Shown piece after piece: positions 1-8,448 of a stretch of 64,000 nt of DNA (positions are counted from its first letter, which is position 1; each line of letters opens with the position of its first letter). A program made the position numbers and the translations under genes. The DNA comes from DASPFV01 sp035620975. Its GTDB lineage: Bacteria; Acidobacteriota; Vicinamibacteria; Vicinamibacterales; 2-12-FULL-66-21. Below the pieces are notes generated by a model. It was not told the origin of the DNA. It did no database searches and saw nothing but the letters and a program-made list of their open reading frames with translations. The stretch is from the NCBI GenBank assembly GCA_035620975.1, contig DASPFV010000221.1, positions 1 through 64,000 of the forward strand. Reading direction: 5' to 3'.

Positions 1-446
1 CACACGCATCCGTACTCGCCGCGACGGCGAGCACCGCGAGCGTATGAGCGAGGCCCGTTTTCCCGCCTCGCGGAAGCGGGCCTCGGACGGCCAGTGCCGG
101 CGCGGCGCAGCAGCGGCGGCTCCTGACCGAGACGCAGACCGTCCCGCGACACGAAGGCCCACAACGCTGCACTTGGTTACGGCCGAGCGCGGCCATCAGT
201 ACAATTCAGCGACTGACGCGCTCATTTCTTCACCGCGAAGTAGCTAGATGCTTGACATGAGTCGGGTCATGACTGCCCCCCGTCCATCTGCGCCCGGTCT
301 CCCCCTTGGACTTCGGGCAGTCGAGACGAGGCCTCCGCGCGCCGTCCCTGTCCCGTGGAAGCCGGGCGACCCCGTCCGCGATGCGGATGCTCGCTCCCGG
401 CCCGCCTGGTGCTATGCTCGGATCAGGTCGACCCAGGAGGCGGGAC
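1..446. other. Left-edge region without a confident gene
   Basis: I cannot assign a gene here. On the + strand one frame entering from the left edge stops with TGA at 45-47 and has an Ala/Ser/Thr-rich end, so it could be the last codons of an upstream gene, but 14 codons are too few to judge. A GC-rich inverted repeat follows (GAGGCCCG near 50-57 against CGGGCCTC near 76-83) with no T-run, so it is not a clear intrinsic terminator. The open frames at 44-247 and 230-592 have no recognisable domain and look like GC-rich noise. Confidence 0.3.
410..418 (+). promoter_or_regulatory. Extended -10 promoter element for the RodZ-like gene
   Basis: TGC directly followed by TATGCT (413-418) matches an extended -10 (TGn plus a TATAAT-like hexamer). 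No good -35 is visible, as expected for extended -10 promoters. It would give a leader of about 20 nt containing the AGGAGG ribosome binding site at 435-440. Confidence 0.4.
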
Positions 447-1202
447 ATGGAAATCCGCGACGTCGGTGGCCAGCTCAGGGCGTCCCGGGAGACGCGGGGG
501 GTCTCGATCGGCATCCTCGCCCAGCGCACTCGCGTCCAGCCGCGCATTCTCGAGGCCATTGAACGCAACGACCTCTCGCTTATCCCGCCCAAGCCGTTCG
601 GACGCGGGTTCGTGCGCGCCTACGCGACCGAGGTCGGCCTGGATCCAGACCAGACCGTCCGAGACTACTTCGCCCGGTTCGCGCCGCCGGTGGTACCGGG
701 GGAGATTCCGGCGGCGGCGCCCGCAGCACGGCCCGGCGTGCCAATCCCGAGGCGGGCCGCGCCGCTGGCCGTAGGGCTGATCGCCATCGCGACGCTCGCC
801 GTCCTGACGTTCGGCCGCGATTCCTCCACCACCGTCGAACCAGGCGCTGTCGGCACGTCCGGCGAGCCGCCGGCCCTGGCGGCATCCGGTCCGGTCGCCG
901 CCTCGCCGGCGCCCCTTGCAACGGTGCCCGGCCCCGAGAGCCCGTCCCGCCTGCTGGTGACCCTCGACGTGACGCGCGTGTGCTGGGTGACGGCCAGCGT
1001 CGACGGTGAGCGGACGGTTTACGCGCTGCTCCAGCCCGGCACGCGACGGGCGCTGAGCGGTACGCGCGAAGTGGTGATCCGCGCCGGGGATGCCGGGGCG
1101 CTGTCGTGGAGCGTCAACGGCCGCGAAGTCGCCCCGTTCGGCAAGCCGGGCGAGGTGCGGACGGTGCGCGTGACGCGGGAGAACGCCGCGAGCGTCCGCT
1201 GA
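447..1202 (+). CDS. RodZ-like membrane-anchored helix-turn-helix protein (HTH + DUF4115)
   Basis: A 251-residue protein with an N-terminal Cro/RodZ-type HTH (about residues 5-75, with PPKPFGRGFVRAYA typical of the HTH_25 family), one membrane segment at about 106-122 (APLAVGLIAIATLAVLTF), a Ser/Pro/Ala linker and a C-terminal DUF4115-like beta domain (about 168-251). RodZ proteins of this layout link the MreB cytoskeleton to the envelope and set cell shape; the cytoplasmic HTH contacts MreB rather than acting as a classic repressor. The start at 447 is chosen because AGGAGG lies 6 nt upstream; a longer frame from 306 has no such site. No mreB is nearby, so the role is by family only. Confidence 0.8.
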   Translation: MEIRDVGGQLRASRETRGVSIGILAQRTRVQPRILEAIERNDLSLIPPKPFGRGFVRAYATEVGLDPDQTVRDYFARFAPPVVPGEIPAAAPAARPGVPIPRRAAPLAVGLIAIATLAVLTFGRDSSTTVEPGAVGTSGEPPALAASGPVAASPAPLATVPGPESPSRLLVTLDVTRVCWVTASVDGERTVYALLQPGTRRALSGTREVVIRAGDAGALSWSVNGREVAPFGKPGEVRTVRVTRENAASVR

Positions 1203-1231
1203 TTCGCACAGCGCGGAGCTGACCTCTCCGT

Positions 1232-3412
1232 TCAGCCGGCGACGGGCGCCCGCACGATCAGATTTTCGATGAAGAACTCCATCATGCGGTCCTGGTTGAT
1301 GCCCGTGTGCCCTCGATCGGGGCCGACCTGGACGTCGAAGCTCTTGCCCGCCTGCTGGAGCGCGGCAATCAACTCCAGCGCGTTCGACGGGTGCACGTTG
1401 TTGTCGGCGGTCCCGTAGTAGATCATCAGCCGCCCTTTCAGGTTCTTCGCGTACACCATCGCGCTCCCGGCCTCGTATCCCTCGCTGTTCTCCTGAGGGA
1501 TCCACATGTAGCGCTCCGTGTAGATGCTGTCGTAGTGATGCCAGGCCGTCACGGGCGACGACGCCACGGCGGCCGCGAAGAGATCCGGATGCCGGAGGAT
1601 CAGCATCGCCGCGGAGTACCCGCCGTAGGACGTGCCGAACACCCCCACGCGCGAGGCGTCGACGTAGGGCCTCGACGCCAGGGCCTTCACGCCTTCCGCC
1701 ATGTCGTCCGTCTCCACCTGCCCGAGTTTCAGGTAGAGGCTGTCGAGCTGCCGCTTGCCCATCCCGGGCACGGCGCGGGAATCGAGGTTGACGACGAGGA
1801 AGCCGTACTCCGTGAGCGCGCTCGGCACGACGAACGTCTCACGCGCGGTGTTGCTGGCCGACCCGGGTCCGCCGTACACCTGCACCAGGACCGGATACCT
1901 GCTCGACGGATCGAACGTCGACGGGAAGTGGATCAATCCGCGCAGCGTGGTCGTTCCGTCGGCGGCCGTGTAGGTGAACATCTCGGCCTTGCGGAGACCC
2001 AGCTGGCTGAACGTCGTCAGATCGCTGGCTGCGAGTTCGTCGACGATCCGGCCCGATACCTCGACCAGGCGGGTGGCAGGGGGCAGGTCGTGCCGCTGGT
2101 AGACGTCCACGAAGTAGCGGTTGTCGGGTGAGATCCCGCACGAGGCGGGCGTAGCGGGTCCGCGGAGCCGGCCACCGCGGCGGGATCCGGCCAGGCAGCT
2201 GCCGACCGTGTGATGGAACGCGGGATCCGTCAGCCGGACGTCTCCAGTGCCGTCGATGCCGACGCGATGCAGCTGCAGCTTCAGATGGTTGTCGCCGCTG
2301 CGGGCCGTATAGAAAACGAGGCCTGCCCCTTCGTCCGCCTTCACGAGGCTCCCGACCTCGTAACTCGTGTGGTTCGTGAGGGGCGTGAGCAGCCTCCCGT
2401 CGAGGTCGTAGAGATACAGGTTGGCCCAGCCGCTGCGCTCCGACGTCCAGATGAACCGGCGGCCATCCTTCAGGAAGTGCATGGGCGGGCTGTTCTCCAC
2501 CCAGCCGGTGGGCCATTCCTCCCGCAGCACCACGCGTGTCGCCCCAGTCCCGGGATTGGCCGCAACCAGCTCGAGGATGTTCTGGCGGCGGTTCGTGCGA
2601 TGGAACAGCAGCTCCCGGCCGTCGGGTGCCCACTCGACGCGATACACGTAGTGGCCGACGACGGCGTTGTCGAACGGCTTGCCATCACGAACGTCCACGC
2701 GAGTCGTCCTGCCGGAGCCGAGGTCCGTCACGAACAGGTCCACGATGGGGTTCGGCGACCCGGCCTTGGGGTACGCCTCCACATCCATTTCGCTCTGGAC
2801 GGCGGTCTGCCTCAGCTGAAGGTAGTAGTCCTGCACCCCCGTCTCGTCGAAGCGGTAATAGGCCAGCTTCCGGCTGTCTGGCGACCACCACATGGCGCTC
2901 CGCTGGTCGAGCTCCTCGCCGTAAACCCAGCTCGCCGTTCCGTACTTGACGCGATTCCTGGCGTTCCCGTCGGTCGTGAGCGCCCGCTCCCGGGTCCCGG
3001 AGACGTCGCTGACCCAGAGATTGCGATCACGGTAGAAGGCCCTGAGCGTCCCGTCCGGCGAGATGGCCGACTCGAACTGCCGACCGCGCGCGGGGCTCCC
3101 GGCTCCGCGGCCGCCGTCCCGCGCGCCGGTCTGCATGGCCGGCTCTGGAGCAGCGCCGAGCTCGAGGGCAGTCCGGGATGCCACGTCGTAGCGGTAGCGC
3201 TTTCCGCGGTGGTTGTACTCGAATGACCGACTGTCGGAACTCCACAGCGCATCGAGCCGCCCGCTCCGGACCGAGCCGGCGACCAGCGGCGAGATCTTCT
3301 GGTACTGCGCGTACCCCGGCAGGGCGCGGAGGCGATCCTGCGCGCCGGTTCCGGCGTGCAGAGACGCCGCCAGCAGCGCGCACGCCACGCCTGGGATGCC
3401 GCCACGGATCAT
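1232..3412 (-). CDS. Secreted S9 family dipeptidyl peptidase (DPP IV-like)
   Basis: A 726-residue serine peptidase with a signal peptide (MIRGGIPGVACALLAASLHA), an N-terminal eight-bladed propeller region typical of DPPIV_N (about 60-480) and a C-terminal alpha/beta hydrolase domain. The triad is visible: Ser595 in GTSYGG, Asp670 in GTADNNVH and His702 in RGHTG. The family removes dipeptides from peptide N-termini, usually after Pro or Ala, in the periplasm or outside the cell. I prefer the ATG at 3412 over one at 3436 because the protein then begins with the signal peptide. The extra upstream codons are encoded by a 26-bp tandem repeat that also fills the region before the gene. It is transcribed away from the RodZ-like gene, convergent with a 29-bp gap. 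Confidence 0.92.
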   Translation of the reverse strand: MIRGGIPGVACALLAASLHAGTGAQDRLRALPGYAQYQKISPLVAGSVRSGRLDALWSSDSRSFEYNHRGKRYRYDVASRTALELGAAPEPAMQTGARDGGRGAGSPARGRQFESAISPDGTLRAFYRDRNLWVSDVSGTRERALTTDGNARNRVKYGTASWVYGEELDQRSAMWWSPDSRKLAYYRFDETGVQDYYLQLRQTAVQSEMDVEAYPKAGSPNPIVDLFVTDLGSGRTTRVDVRDGKPFDNAVVGHYVYRVEWAPDGRELLFHRTNRRQNILELVAANPGTGATRVVLREEWPTGWVENSPPMHFLKDGRRFIWTSERSGWANLYLYDLDGRLLTPLTNHTSYEVGSLVKADEGAGLVFYTARSGDNHLKLQLHRVGIDGTGDVRLTDPAFHHTVGSCLAGSRRGGRLRGPATPASCGISPDNRYFVDVYQRHDLPPATRLVEVSGRIVDELAASDLTTFSQLGLRKAEMFTYTAADGTTTLRGLIHFPSTFDPSSRYPVLVQVYGGPGSASNTARETFVVPSALTEYGFLVVNLDSRAVPGMGKRQLDSLYLKLGQVETDDMAEGVKALASRPYVDASRVGVFGTSYGGYSAAMLILRHPDLFAAAVASSPVTAWHHYDSIYTERYMWIPQENSEGYEAGSAMVYAKNLKGRLMIYYGTADNNVHPSNALELIAALQQAGKSFDVQVGPDRGHTGINQDRMMEFFIENLIVRAPVAG

Positions 3413-3419
3413 GTTTTCA

Positions 3420-3500
3420 CCGCCACGGAATAACACTGATTTTCACCGCCACGGAATAACACGGATGAATACCGCCACGGAATAACACGGATGGACACAG
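3420..3500. repeat. Three tandem 26-bp repeats upstream of the S9 peptidase
   Basis: The 17-bp core CCGCCACGGAATAACAC occurs exactly at 3420-3436, 3446-3462 and 3472-3488, a strict 26-bp period. Read on the minus strand the unit is of the type TCCGTGTTATTCCGTGGCGG. It lies between the S9 peptidase start and the end of the NTF2-like gene, so it occupies the likely promoter/5' UTR of the peptidase. A related sequence recurs at 10491-10543. Confidence 0.9.
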
Positions 3501-3520
3501 ATCCTACAGCGATTGCCGTA

Positions 3521-4393
3521 CTACTCGCGGGCCGGATGCGCCACGTCGGCCATCAGCCACCAGCGGCCGTCCTGGTCGCGCGACCAGACGCGTACGTAGG
3601 GTCCCCGCTCTGGCGCCTCGCTCTTCCGGGTGTAGACGCCGTAGGTGTACCCGAAGTCTCCGGCCTGCGAGGCCTCGCCTGATGTCGTTTCGCTGCCGAC
3701 GCCTGTCGCGTGTGCGGCGAGCCAGGCGGCGATGGCCTGCGTTCCGACGAGAGGCACATATCCGGGCCGGTGCAGCCTGGATTGGCCCGTCAGCACGGCG
3801 CCATAGGCCGACGCCGCACCATCTGCTCCGATCCGCTCGTTGAGACGGCGATCGCTCTCGAGCAGCCCGGCGGCGGCAGCGGCCTGCGCCTCGCCACCAC
3901 GATGCGGCCGGTCTACGGTCGTTCGCGTAAGGCCCGGCGGAAACGCCACCAGCTCCGGCGTCGGCGTCCCGATATCGATGAAGACCCGCCAGCGGCCGTC
4001 CGTCTGCCGACGCCAGATCGAGAGATAACAGCCGTAGCCCGTCGGTTTCGCCTCCGGTCCCGCGGTGAACGTCGCAGGGCCCGTCAGCCAGCCCACTTCG
4101 CCGCTGGCGGCCACATCGCCGGTGCGCGGCTCCCAGATGATGCCGTTCTCCGAGAAGGGGCGCGCCTGCTGTTTGCGCAAGCCGTCCTTCGCCGGCACGG
4201 GGGCTGGCGTGAGCGCCAGGGAGTCGTCGGCGAAGAACTCGAGGAACGCGTCGCGCACCCCCTTCACCCTGGCGGTGCGGGCGAACTCGCGCTCGGTGTC
4301 GGCCATCTCGCGCAGGCTGGCGGGAAGCTCCGCCTGGGCTGCGAGCGGAACGAGCACCACGAGCGACAGCAGCATGGCATGAATACTCCTCAT
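3521..4393 (-). CDS. Exported protein with two NTF2-like (SnoaL/DUF4440) domains
   Basis: A 290-residue protein with a clear signal peptide ending near AAQA (residues 1-21) followed by two similar halves. Each half has the pattern of a DUF4440/SnoaL NTF2-like fold: an initial helix (EREFARTARVKGVRDAFLEF; then ESDRRLNERIGADGAASAYG), a middle stretch with a small-molecule pocket, and a closing strand pattern ending DGRWRVFIDI or DGRWWLMADV. Such proteins are often uncharacterised, with ketosteroid isomerase-like folds, and no catalytic assignment is possible. GAGG lies 9 nt before the ATG at 4393. It may share a transcript with the S9 peptidase downstream, separated by the repeat array. Confidence 0.75.
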   Translation of the reverse strand: MRSIHAMLLSLVVLVPLAAQAELPASLREMADTEREFARTARVKGVRDAFLEFFADDSLALTPAPVPAKDGLRKQQARPFSENGIIWEPRTGDVAASGEVGWLTGPATFTAGPEAKPTGYGCYLSIWRRQTDGRWRVFIDIGTPTPELVAFPPGLTRTTVDRPHRGGEAQAAAAAGLLESDRRLNERIGADGAASAYGAVLTGQSRLHRPGYVPLVGTQAIAAWLAAHATGVGSETTSGEASQAGDFGYTYGVYTRKSEAPERGPYVRVWSRDQDGRWWLMADVAHPARE

Positions 4394-4498
4394 CGGCCGG
4401 GGCCTCCTCGCGCCTCAGTTGCCTGCGCCGGCCACACGGTAACATGAGGAACCGGGCGCGGCACGCTACCGTATTGCCCTCCAGCGGCGGCCGCAAGG

Positions 4499-4606
4499 CT
4501 AGCGAGGCTCCGCCTCGCTAGTTGCCCACCCCGCCTGCGCGGGACCCGCGAAGCCATGAAAGGCGCCTGCGGCGCGAAGGCGGAAGCGGGGATCGTGGGG
4601 CCCCGC
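4499..4606. repeat. Compound palindromic element, four successive hairpins
   Basis: Four inverted repeats follow one another in the divergent region between the NTF2-like gene and the permease: a perfect 10-bp stem with a 3-nt loop (4499-4508/4512-4521), CCCGC/GCGGG (4530-4543), GCGCC/GGCGC (4563-4575) and GCGGGG/CCCCGC (4586-4606). None is followed by a T-run, so they are not standard terminators. The layout resembles an extragenic palindromic repeat unit. Confidence 0.6.
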
Positions 4607-4637
4607 GAGCGACGGCGACGCCGAGCGGCTCACACAG

Positions 4638-7058
4638 ATGCGAACAATCGGAATCGAGTCGCGACACGCGATGCGCTCGATCGTGCAGCGCCCTGCGCTC
4701 AGCGCCATCGTGATTCTCACGCTGGCCCTGGGGCTCGGGGCGAACGCGGCCATCTTCGGCATCATCGACGCGCTGGTGCTGCGGCCGTTCACGATCCCGG
4801 ACGTCGATCACATCGTGATGCTGGCGCACATGCGCGATGGAGACATCGAGCCCCAGCAGTCGGTGTCGCCCGCAGACTTCCTCGATCTCCGCGGGCAGCT
4901 GGACGTCGTCGAACGGATGGCGGCGTTCGAGTGGTGGGATGCGAACCTCGTCGGTCGCGACGAGGCGGAACGCGTGCAGGGGTTCCGGGTCTCGTCCGAC
5001 TTCTTCGCCGTCCTCGGTGCGCCGCCGGTGATCGGGCGGGGATTCCTGGCGGCCGAGGAGACGCGCGGCCGGCATCAGCGCGTCGTGCTCGGCCACGGGC
5101 TGTGGCAGCGCCGCTTCACCGGCGATCCGTCCATCGTCGGCCAGACGATTCAGCTCGACGGGGCGCCGTACGAGATTGTCGGCGTTGCACCGCCGGCCTT
5201 CGAGTTCCCGATGGGGGCCCAGATCTGGTCTCCGCTCTCCTTCACGACCGAGGAGGCCTCGCAGCGCAAGTCGCGGTATCTCACTGTGCTCGGACGGCTG
5301 GCCCCGGGGCGTTCGCTCGACGACGCCAGGGCTCAGATGGCGGTGGTGAGTGCGAGGCTCGAGCGGGAATACCCGGAAACGAACAAGGGCTTCACGGGCC
5401 ACGCCTACACGCTGCCGCAGGGGATGATGGACGTCGGGCTCGGTCCGGTGCTCTCGATGTGGCAGGCTTCGGCGATGTTCGTGCTGCTGATCGCGTGCGC
5501 GAACGTGGCGAGCCTGCTCCTCGCCCGCGGGGCGGAGCGTCAGCGGGAGATGGCCGTGCGGCTCGCCATCGGCGCGAGCCGCGGGCGCGTCGTACGCGAG
5601 ATGCTGCTCGAGAGCGTGCTGCTGGCTGTCCTCGCGGTGCCCACGGCACTCGCATTCGCCTGGGCGAGCCTGCGGATCATCCAGTCGGCGATGCCCGAGC
5701 GCATCGTGAGGTTCGTCGCCGGGTGGGAGGGAATGGACGTGGATGGCCGGCTGGTGCTGTTCACGGCCGTGCTCGCGCTGGGAACGGCTGTCGTGTTCGG
5801 CCTGGTCCCGGCGCTCCAGGCCTCCCGACCGCGGCTCGCGGAGACCCTCAAGGAGGGCGGGCGCTCGGACAGCGCCGGCGGCGGACGTGTGCGGCTCCGC
5901 CGCGGCCTGGTCGTGGCCGAAATGGCGCTGGCGCTGCCGCTCCTCGTCGCGTCGGGGCTGAGCGCCGTCACCGTGCATCGCTTCCTGAACGGGCCGCAGG
6001 GATACAACCCCGACGGCGTGCTGGCGATGTCGGTGGTCCTCTCCGACGAGCCGTACGGCGATGACGACGCGCGCGGGCGATTCGCGAGGCTCGTGGTGGA
6101 AGGCCTCCGCACCGTGCCCGGGGCCACGTCCGCCGCGGCCGCCAACGTCGCACCGGGTGTGGCCAACAACAGCGGACGATCGATCGAGATCGACGGACGG
6201 CCGAACCTCGATCCCCTGAACCTCCCCCATGTGGACTACCGGGTCGCCACGCCAGGTTTCTTCGACACGCTCGGCATCCCCATCCTCGCCGGACGCGGGT
6301 TCCTCGAGACCGATCGCCAGGCCGCGCAGCCCGTGGCCGTCGTCAGCCAGTCGCTCGCGCGCAGGTACTGGCCCGATCAGGATCCGCTCGGCCGGCGGAT
6401 CCGGGTCGTCGACGGCGAATGGCTCACCGTCATCGGCGTCTCGGGCGACGTGATTCACCACTGGTTCAACCGGCAGAACTACCCCACGCTCTACCGGCCC
6501 TTCGACCAGGCGCCGGCCGGGTCGATGTCGCTCCTCCTCCGGACGCCGGCCGAACCGTCCTCGCTCGCGTCGGCCGCGCGGGCCGCGGTGCGCCGGATCG
6601 ACCCGGCCCAGCCGGTGTTCAGCGTCATGAGCCTGCGGACGATGCTTCGCGAGCGCACGATCGGCCTCCAGTACATCGCCGGAATCATGCTCGTCTTCGG
6701 CGCGCTGGCGCTCGTCCTGGCTGTTGTCGGCGTCTACGGCGTCATGGCGTACATGGTGACGCAGCGCACGCACGAGATCGGCGTCCGGATGGCGCTCGGG
6801 GCCACGCAGGCCGACGTGCTGCGGCTGACGGTCGGGTTGACGGGGAAGCTGACCGCAATCGGCGTGGTCTGCGGAACCGCGCTCTCGGCCGTGCTCACTC
6901 GGCTCGTGGAGGCCGGCCTGCTGGGCGTCGCGTCGAGCGATGCGCGGCTGACTGCCGGACTGGCCGCGGTGCTGGTCGCCGCAGCCCTGCTCGCGGGCTG
7001 CGTGCCCGCGCGCCGGGCGACGAGAATCGACCCGATGGTCGCGCTCCGCAATCCCTGA
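4638..7058 (+). CDS. ADOP family permease (acidobacterial duplicated orphan permease)
   Basis: An 806-residue MacB/FtsX-type permease in which the module is duplicated: an N-terminal membrane segment (VILTLALGLGANAAIFGIID), a periplasmic MacB_PCD domain (about 50-250), three FtsX membrane segments (about 280-395), then a second start segment near 420, second MacB_PCD (about 440-640) and second FtsX domain (about 675-800, ending in ARRATRIDPMVALRNP). This is the ADOP architecture, greatly expanded in Acidobacteriota. Relatives export macrolides, lipoproteins or peptides together with an ATPase, but no ABC ATPase gene is near, in line with the word orphan. Start choice: the ATG at 4638 gives the conserved family N-terminus; no strong ribosome binding site is seen. 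Confidence 0.93.
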   Translation: MRTIGIESRHAMRSIVQRPALSAIVILTLALGLGANAAIFGIIDALVLRPFTIPDVDHIVMLAHMRDGDIEPQQSVSPADFLDLRGQLDVVERMAAFEWWDANLVGRDEAERVQGFRVSSDFFAVLGAPPVIGRGFLAAEETRGRHQRVVLGHGLWQRRFTGDPSIVGQTIQLDGAPYEIVGVAPPAFEFPMGAQIWSPLSFTTEEASQRKSRYLTVLGRLAPGRSLDDARAQMAVVSARLEREYPETNKGFTGHAYTLPQGMMDVGLGPVLSMWQASAMFVLLIACANVASLLLARGAERQREMAVRLAIGASRGRVVREMLLESVLLAVLAVPTALAFAWASLRIIQSAMPERIVRFVAGWEGMDVDGRLVLFTAVLALGTAVVFGLVPALQASRPRLAETLKEGGRSDSAGGGRVRLRRGLVVAEMALALPLLVASGLSAVTVHRFLNGPQGYNPDGVLAMSVVLSDEPYGDDDARGRFARLVVEGLRTVPGATSAAAANVAPGVANNSGRSIEIDGRPNLDPLNLPHVDYRVATPGFFDTLGIPILAGRGFLETDRQAAQPVAVVSQSLARRYWPDQDPLGRRIRVVDGEWLTVIGVSGDVIHHWFNRQNYPTLYRPFDQAPAGSMSLLLRTPAEPSSLASAARAAVRRIDPAQPVFSVMSLRTMLRERTIGLQYIAGIMLVFGALALVLAVVGVYGVMAYMVTQRTHEIGVRMALGATQADVLRLTVGLTGKLTAIGVVCGTALSAVLTRLVEAGLLGVASSDARLTAGLAAVLVAAALLAGCVPARRATRIDPMVALRNP

Positions 7059-7063
7059 GCTAT

Positions 7064-7080
7064 CATCCCCTTCGGGGATG
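7064..7080 (+). other. Short UUCG-capped hairpin before the dipeptidase gene
   Basis: CATCCCC and GGGGATG flank a UUC(G) cap, a very stable small hairpin, 5 nt before the start codon at 7086. A TATCAT hexamer overlaps its left side (7061-7066). There is no T-run. It may affect ribosome access to the dipeptidase start or mark the end of the permease mRNA. Confidence 0.45.
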
Positions 7081-7085
7081 AGTGC

Positions 7086-8435
7086 ATGAGGAGAGCCGGA
7101 CTCGTCGCCGCGTTCATGGCGGCCTGGCTCGCTGGCGCGCCGCGGGCCGGAGGCCCGCAGGCCGACGACGCGCTGACAGCCAGGGCGCGCGGCATCCACG
7201 ACCGCGTCGTCACCCTCGATACTCACGCGGACATCAGCCTGGGCAACTTCACGGCGGAACGCAACTACACCCAGCGGCTCGAGACACAGGTCAACCTGCC
7301 CAGGATGAAGGAAGGCGGCCTCGACGTGGCCTTCTTCGTCGTCTACGTCGGGCAGGGGCCACTCATGCCCGAGGGATACCGCAACGCCTATGAACAGGCC
7401 GTTGCCAAGTTCGACGCGATTCACCGGCTGACGAATGAAATCGCGCCCGGCCAGATCGAGCTTGCGTTGACGGCGGCCGACGTCCGGCGCATCGTCGGGT
7501 CTGGACGCAAGGCAGCGATGATCGGCGTCGAGAACGGGTATTCGATCGGCGAGGACGTCCGCCGCGTTCGCGAGTTCCACGAACGAGGCGCCCGGTACCT
7601 GTCGCTCGCGCACAACGGCCACAGCCAGCTGGCCGATTCGAACACGGGCGAAGCCGACGGCGTGTGGCTGCACAACGGCCTCAGCCAGCTGGGGCGCCAG
7701 GTCGTGGCCGAGGCGAACCGGTGGGGGATCATGATCGATCTGTCCCATCCTTCGAAGGCTGCGAACCTGCAGGCCATCGCGCTGTCGCAGGCGCCGGTGA
7801 TTGCCTCGCACTCGTCGGCGCGCGCGCTCGCGAATCACAGCCGCAATCTCGACGACGAACAGCTCGACGCCCTGAAGAAGAACGGCGGCGTGGTGCAGGC
7901 CGTGGCGTTCGGCTCCTACGTGAAGACCGACTCACCCGGGCGCACGGCGGCCCTGGCCGAACTGCGGCAGGCATTCGGGCTGCCCCCAGGCACGCCGCTC
8001 GGGCGCGGGGGACGCGGAGGACGCGGACGGGGGGACGCTCCCGGAGCCGGAGCCGCCACGCCTGCGGGCGGTCAGCGCGGGCGCGGGCAGAGCGCGCTGG
8101 CACAGCTCAGCGAGGAACGGCGTGCGGAGTTGCAGAAGCGGCTCGCCGAGCTCAACGAGAAGTGGCCGCCGCCACGCGCCACGGTCAGGGACTTCGTCGA
8201 CCACATCGACTACCTCGTGAAGCGCCTCGGCATCGATCATGTCGGAATCTCGTCGGACTTCGACGGGGGCGGCGGGGTCGAGGGATGGAGCGACGCCAGC
8301 GAGACGTTCAACGTCACGCTCGAACTGGTCCGGCGTGGGTATTCCGAGGAACAGATTGGAAAGCTGTGGAGCGGCAACCTGCTCCGCGTCCTCGAACAGG
8401 TCCGCCAGGTCGCGCTGAAGCTGCAGAAATCCTGA
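7086..8435 (+). CDS. Membrane (renal-type) dipeptidase, peptidase family M19
   Basis: A 449-residue exported dinuclear zinc dipeptidase. After a signal peptide (about 1-21), the M19 metal ligands are all visible: His48 and Asp50 (LDTHAD), Glu149 (GVENG), His221 (DLSHPS), His242 (SHSS) and Asp391 (SSDFDG). The family hydrolyses dipeptides, including D-amino-acid-containing ones. An unusual Gly/Arg-rich insertion (about residues 305-336) followed by a charged helix with repeated LAEL and ELQKR-like stretches (about 337-360) interrupts the barrel before the last ligand. It starts 27 bp after the ADOP permease and could be co-transcribed; it is convergent with the DUF3999 gene (13-bp gap). Confidence 0.92.
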   Translation: MRRAGLVAAFMAAWLAGAPRAGGPQADDALTARARGIHDRVVTLDTHADISLGNFTAERNYTQRLETQVNLPRMKEGGLDVAFFVVYVGQGPLMPEGYRNAYEQAVAKFDAIHRLTNEIAPGQIELALTAADVRRIVGSGRKAAMIGVENGYSIGEDVRRVREFHERGARYLSLAHNGHSQLADSNTGEADGVWLHNGLSQLGRQVVAEANRWGIMIDLSHPSKAANLQAIALSQAPVIASHSSARALANHSRNLDDEQLDALKKNGGVVQAVAFGSYVKTDSPGRTAALAELRQAFGLPPGTPLGRGGRGGRGRGDAPGAGAATPAGGQRGRGQSALAQLSEERRAELQKRLAELNEKWPPPRATVRDFVDHIDYLVKRLGIDHVGISSDFDGGGGVEGWSDASETFNVTLELVRRGYSEEQIGKLWSGNLLRVLEQVRQVALKLQKS

Positions 8436-8448
8436 GCCGCCGCCGGAT

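Noticed and set aside
44..592. Open frames near the left edge
   Set aside because: No family resemblance, Arg-rich composition and no ribosome binding site.
4518..7838. A 1106-codon open frame antisense to the ADOP permease and dipeptidase
   Set aside because: It mirrors two well-supported genes on the + strand; the product is Arg/His/Glu-rich and non-globular. Long antisense frames are normal at this GC content.
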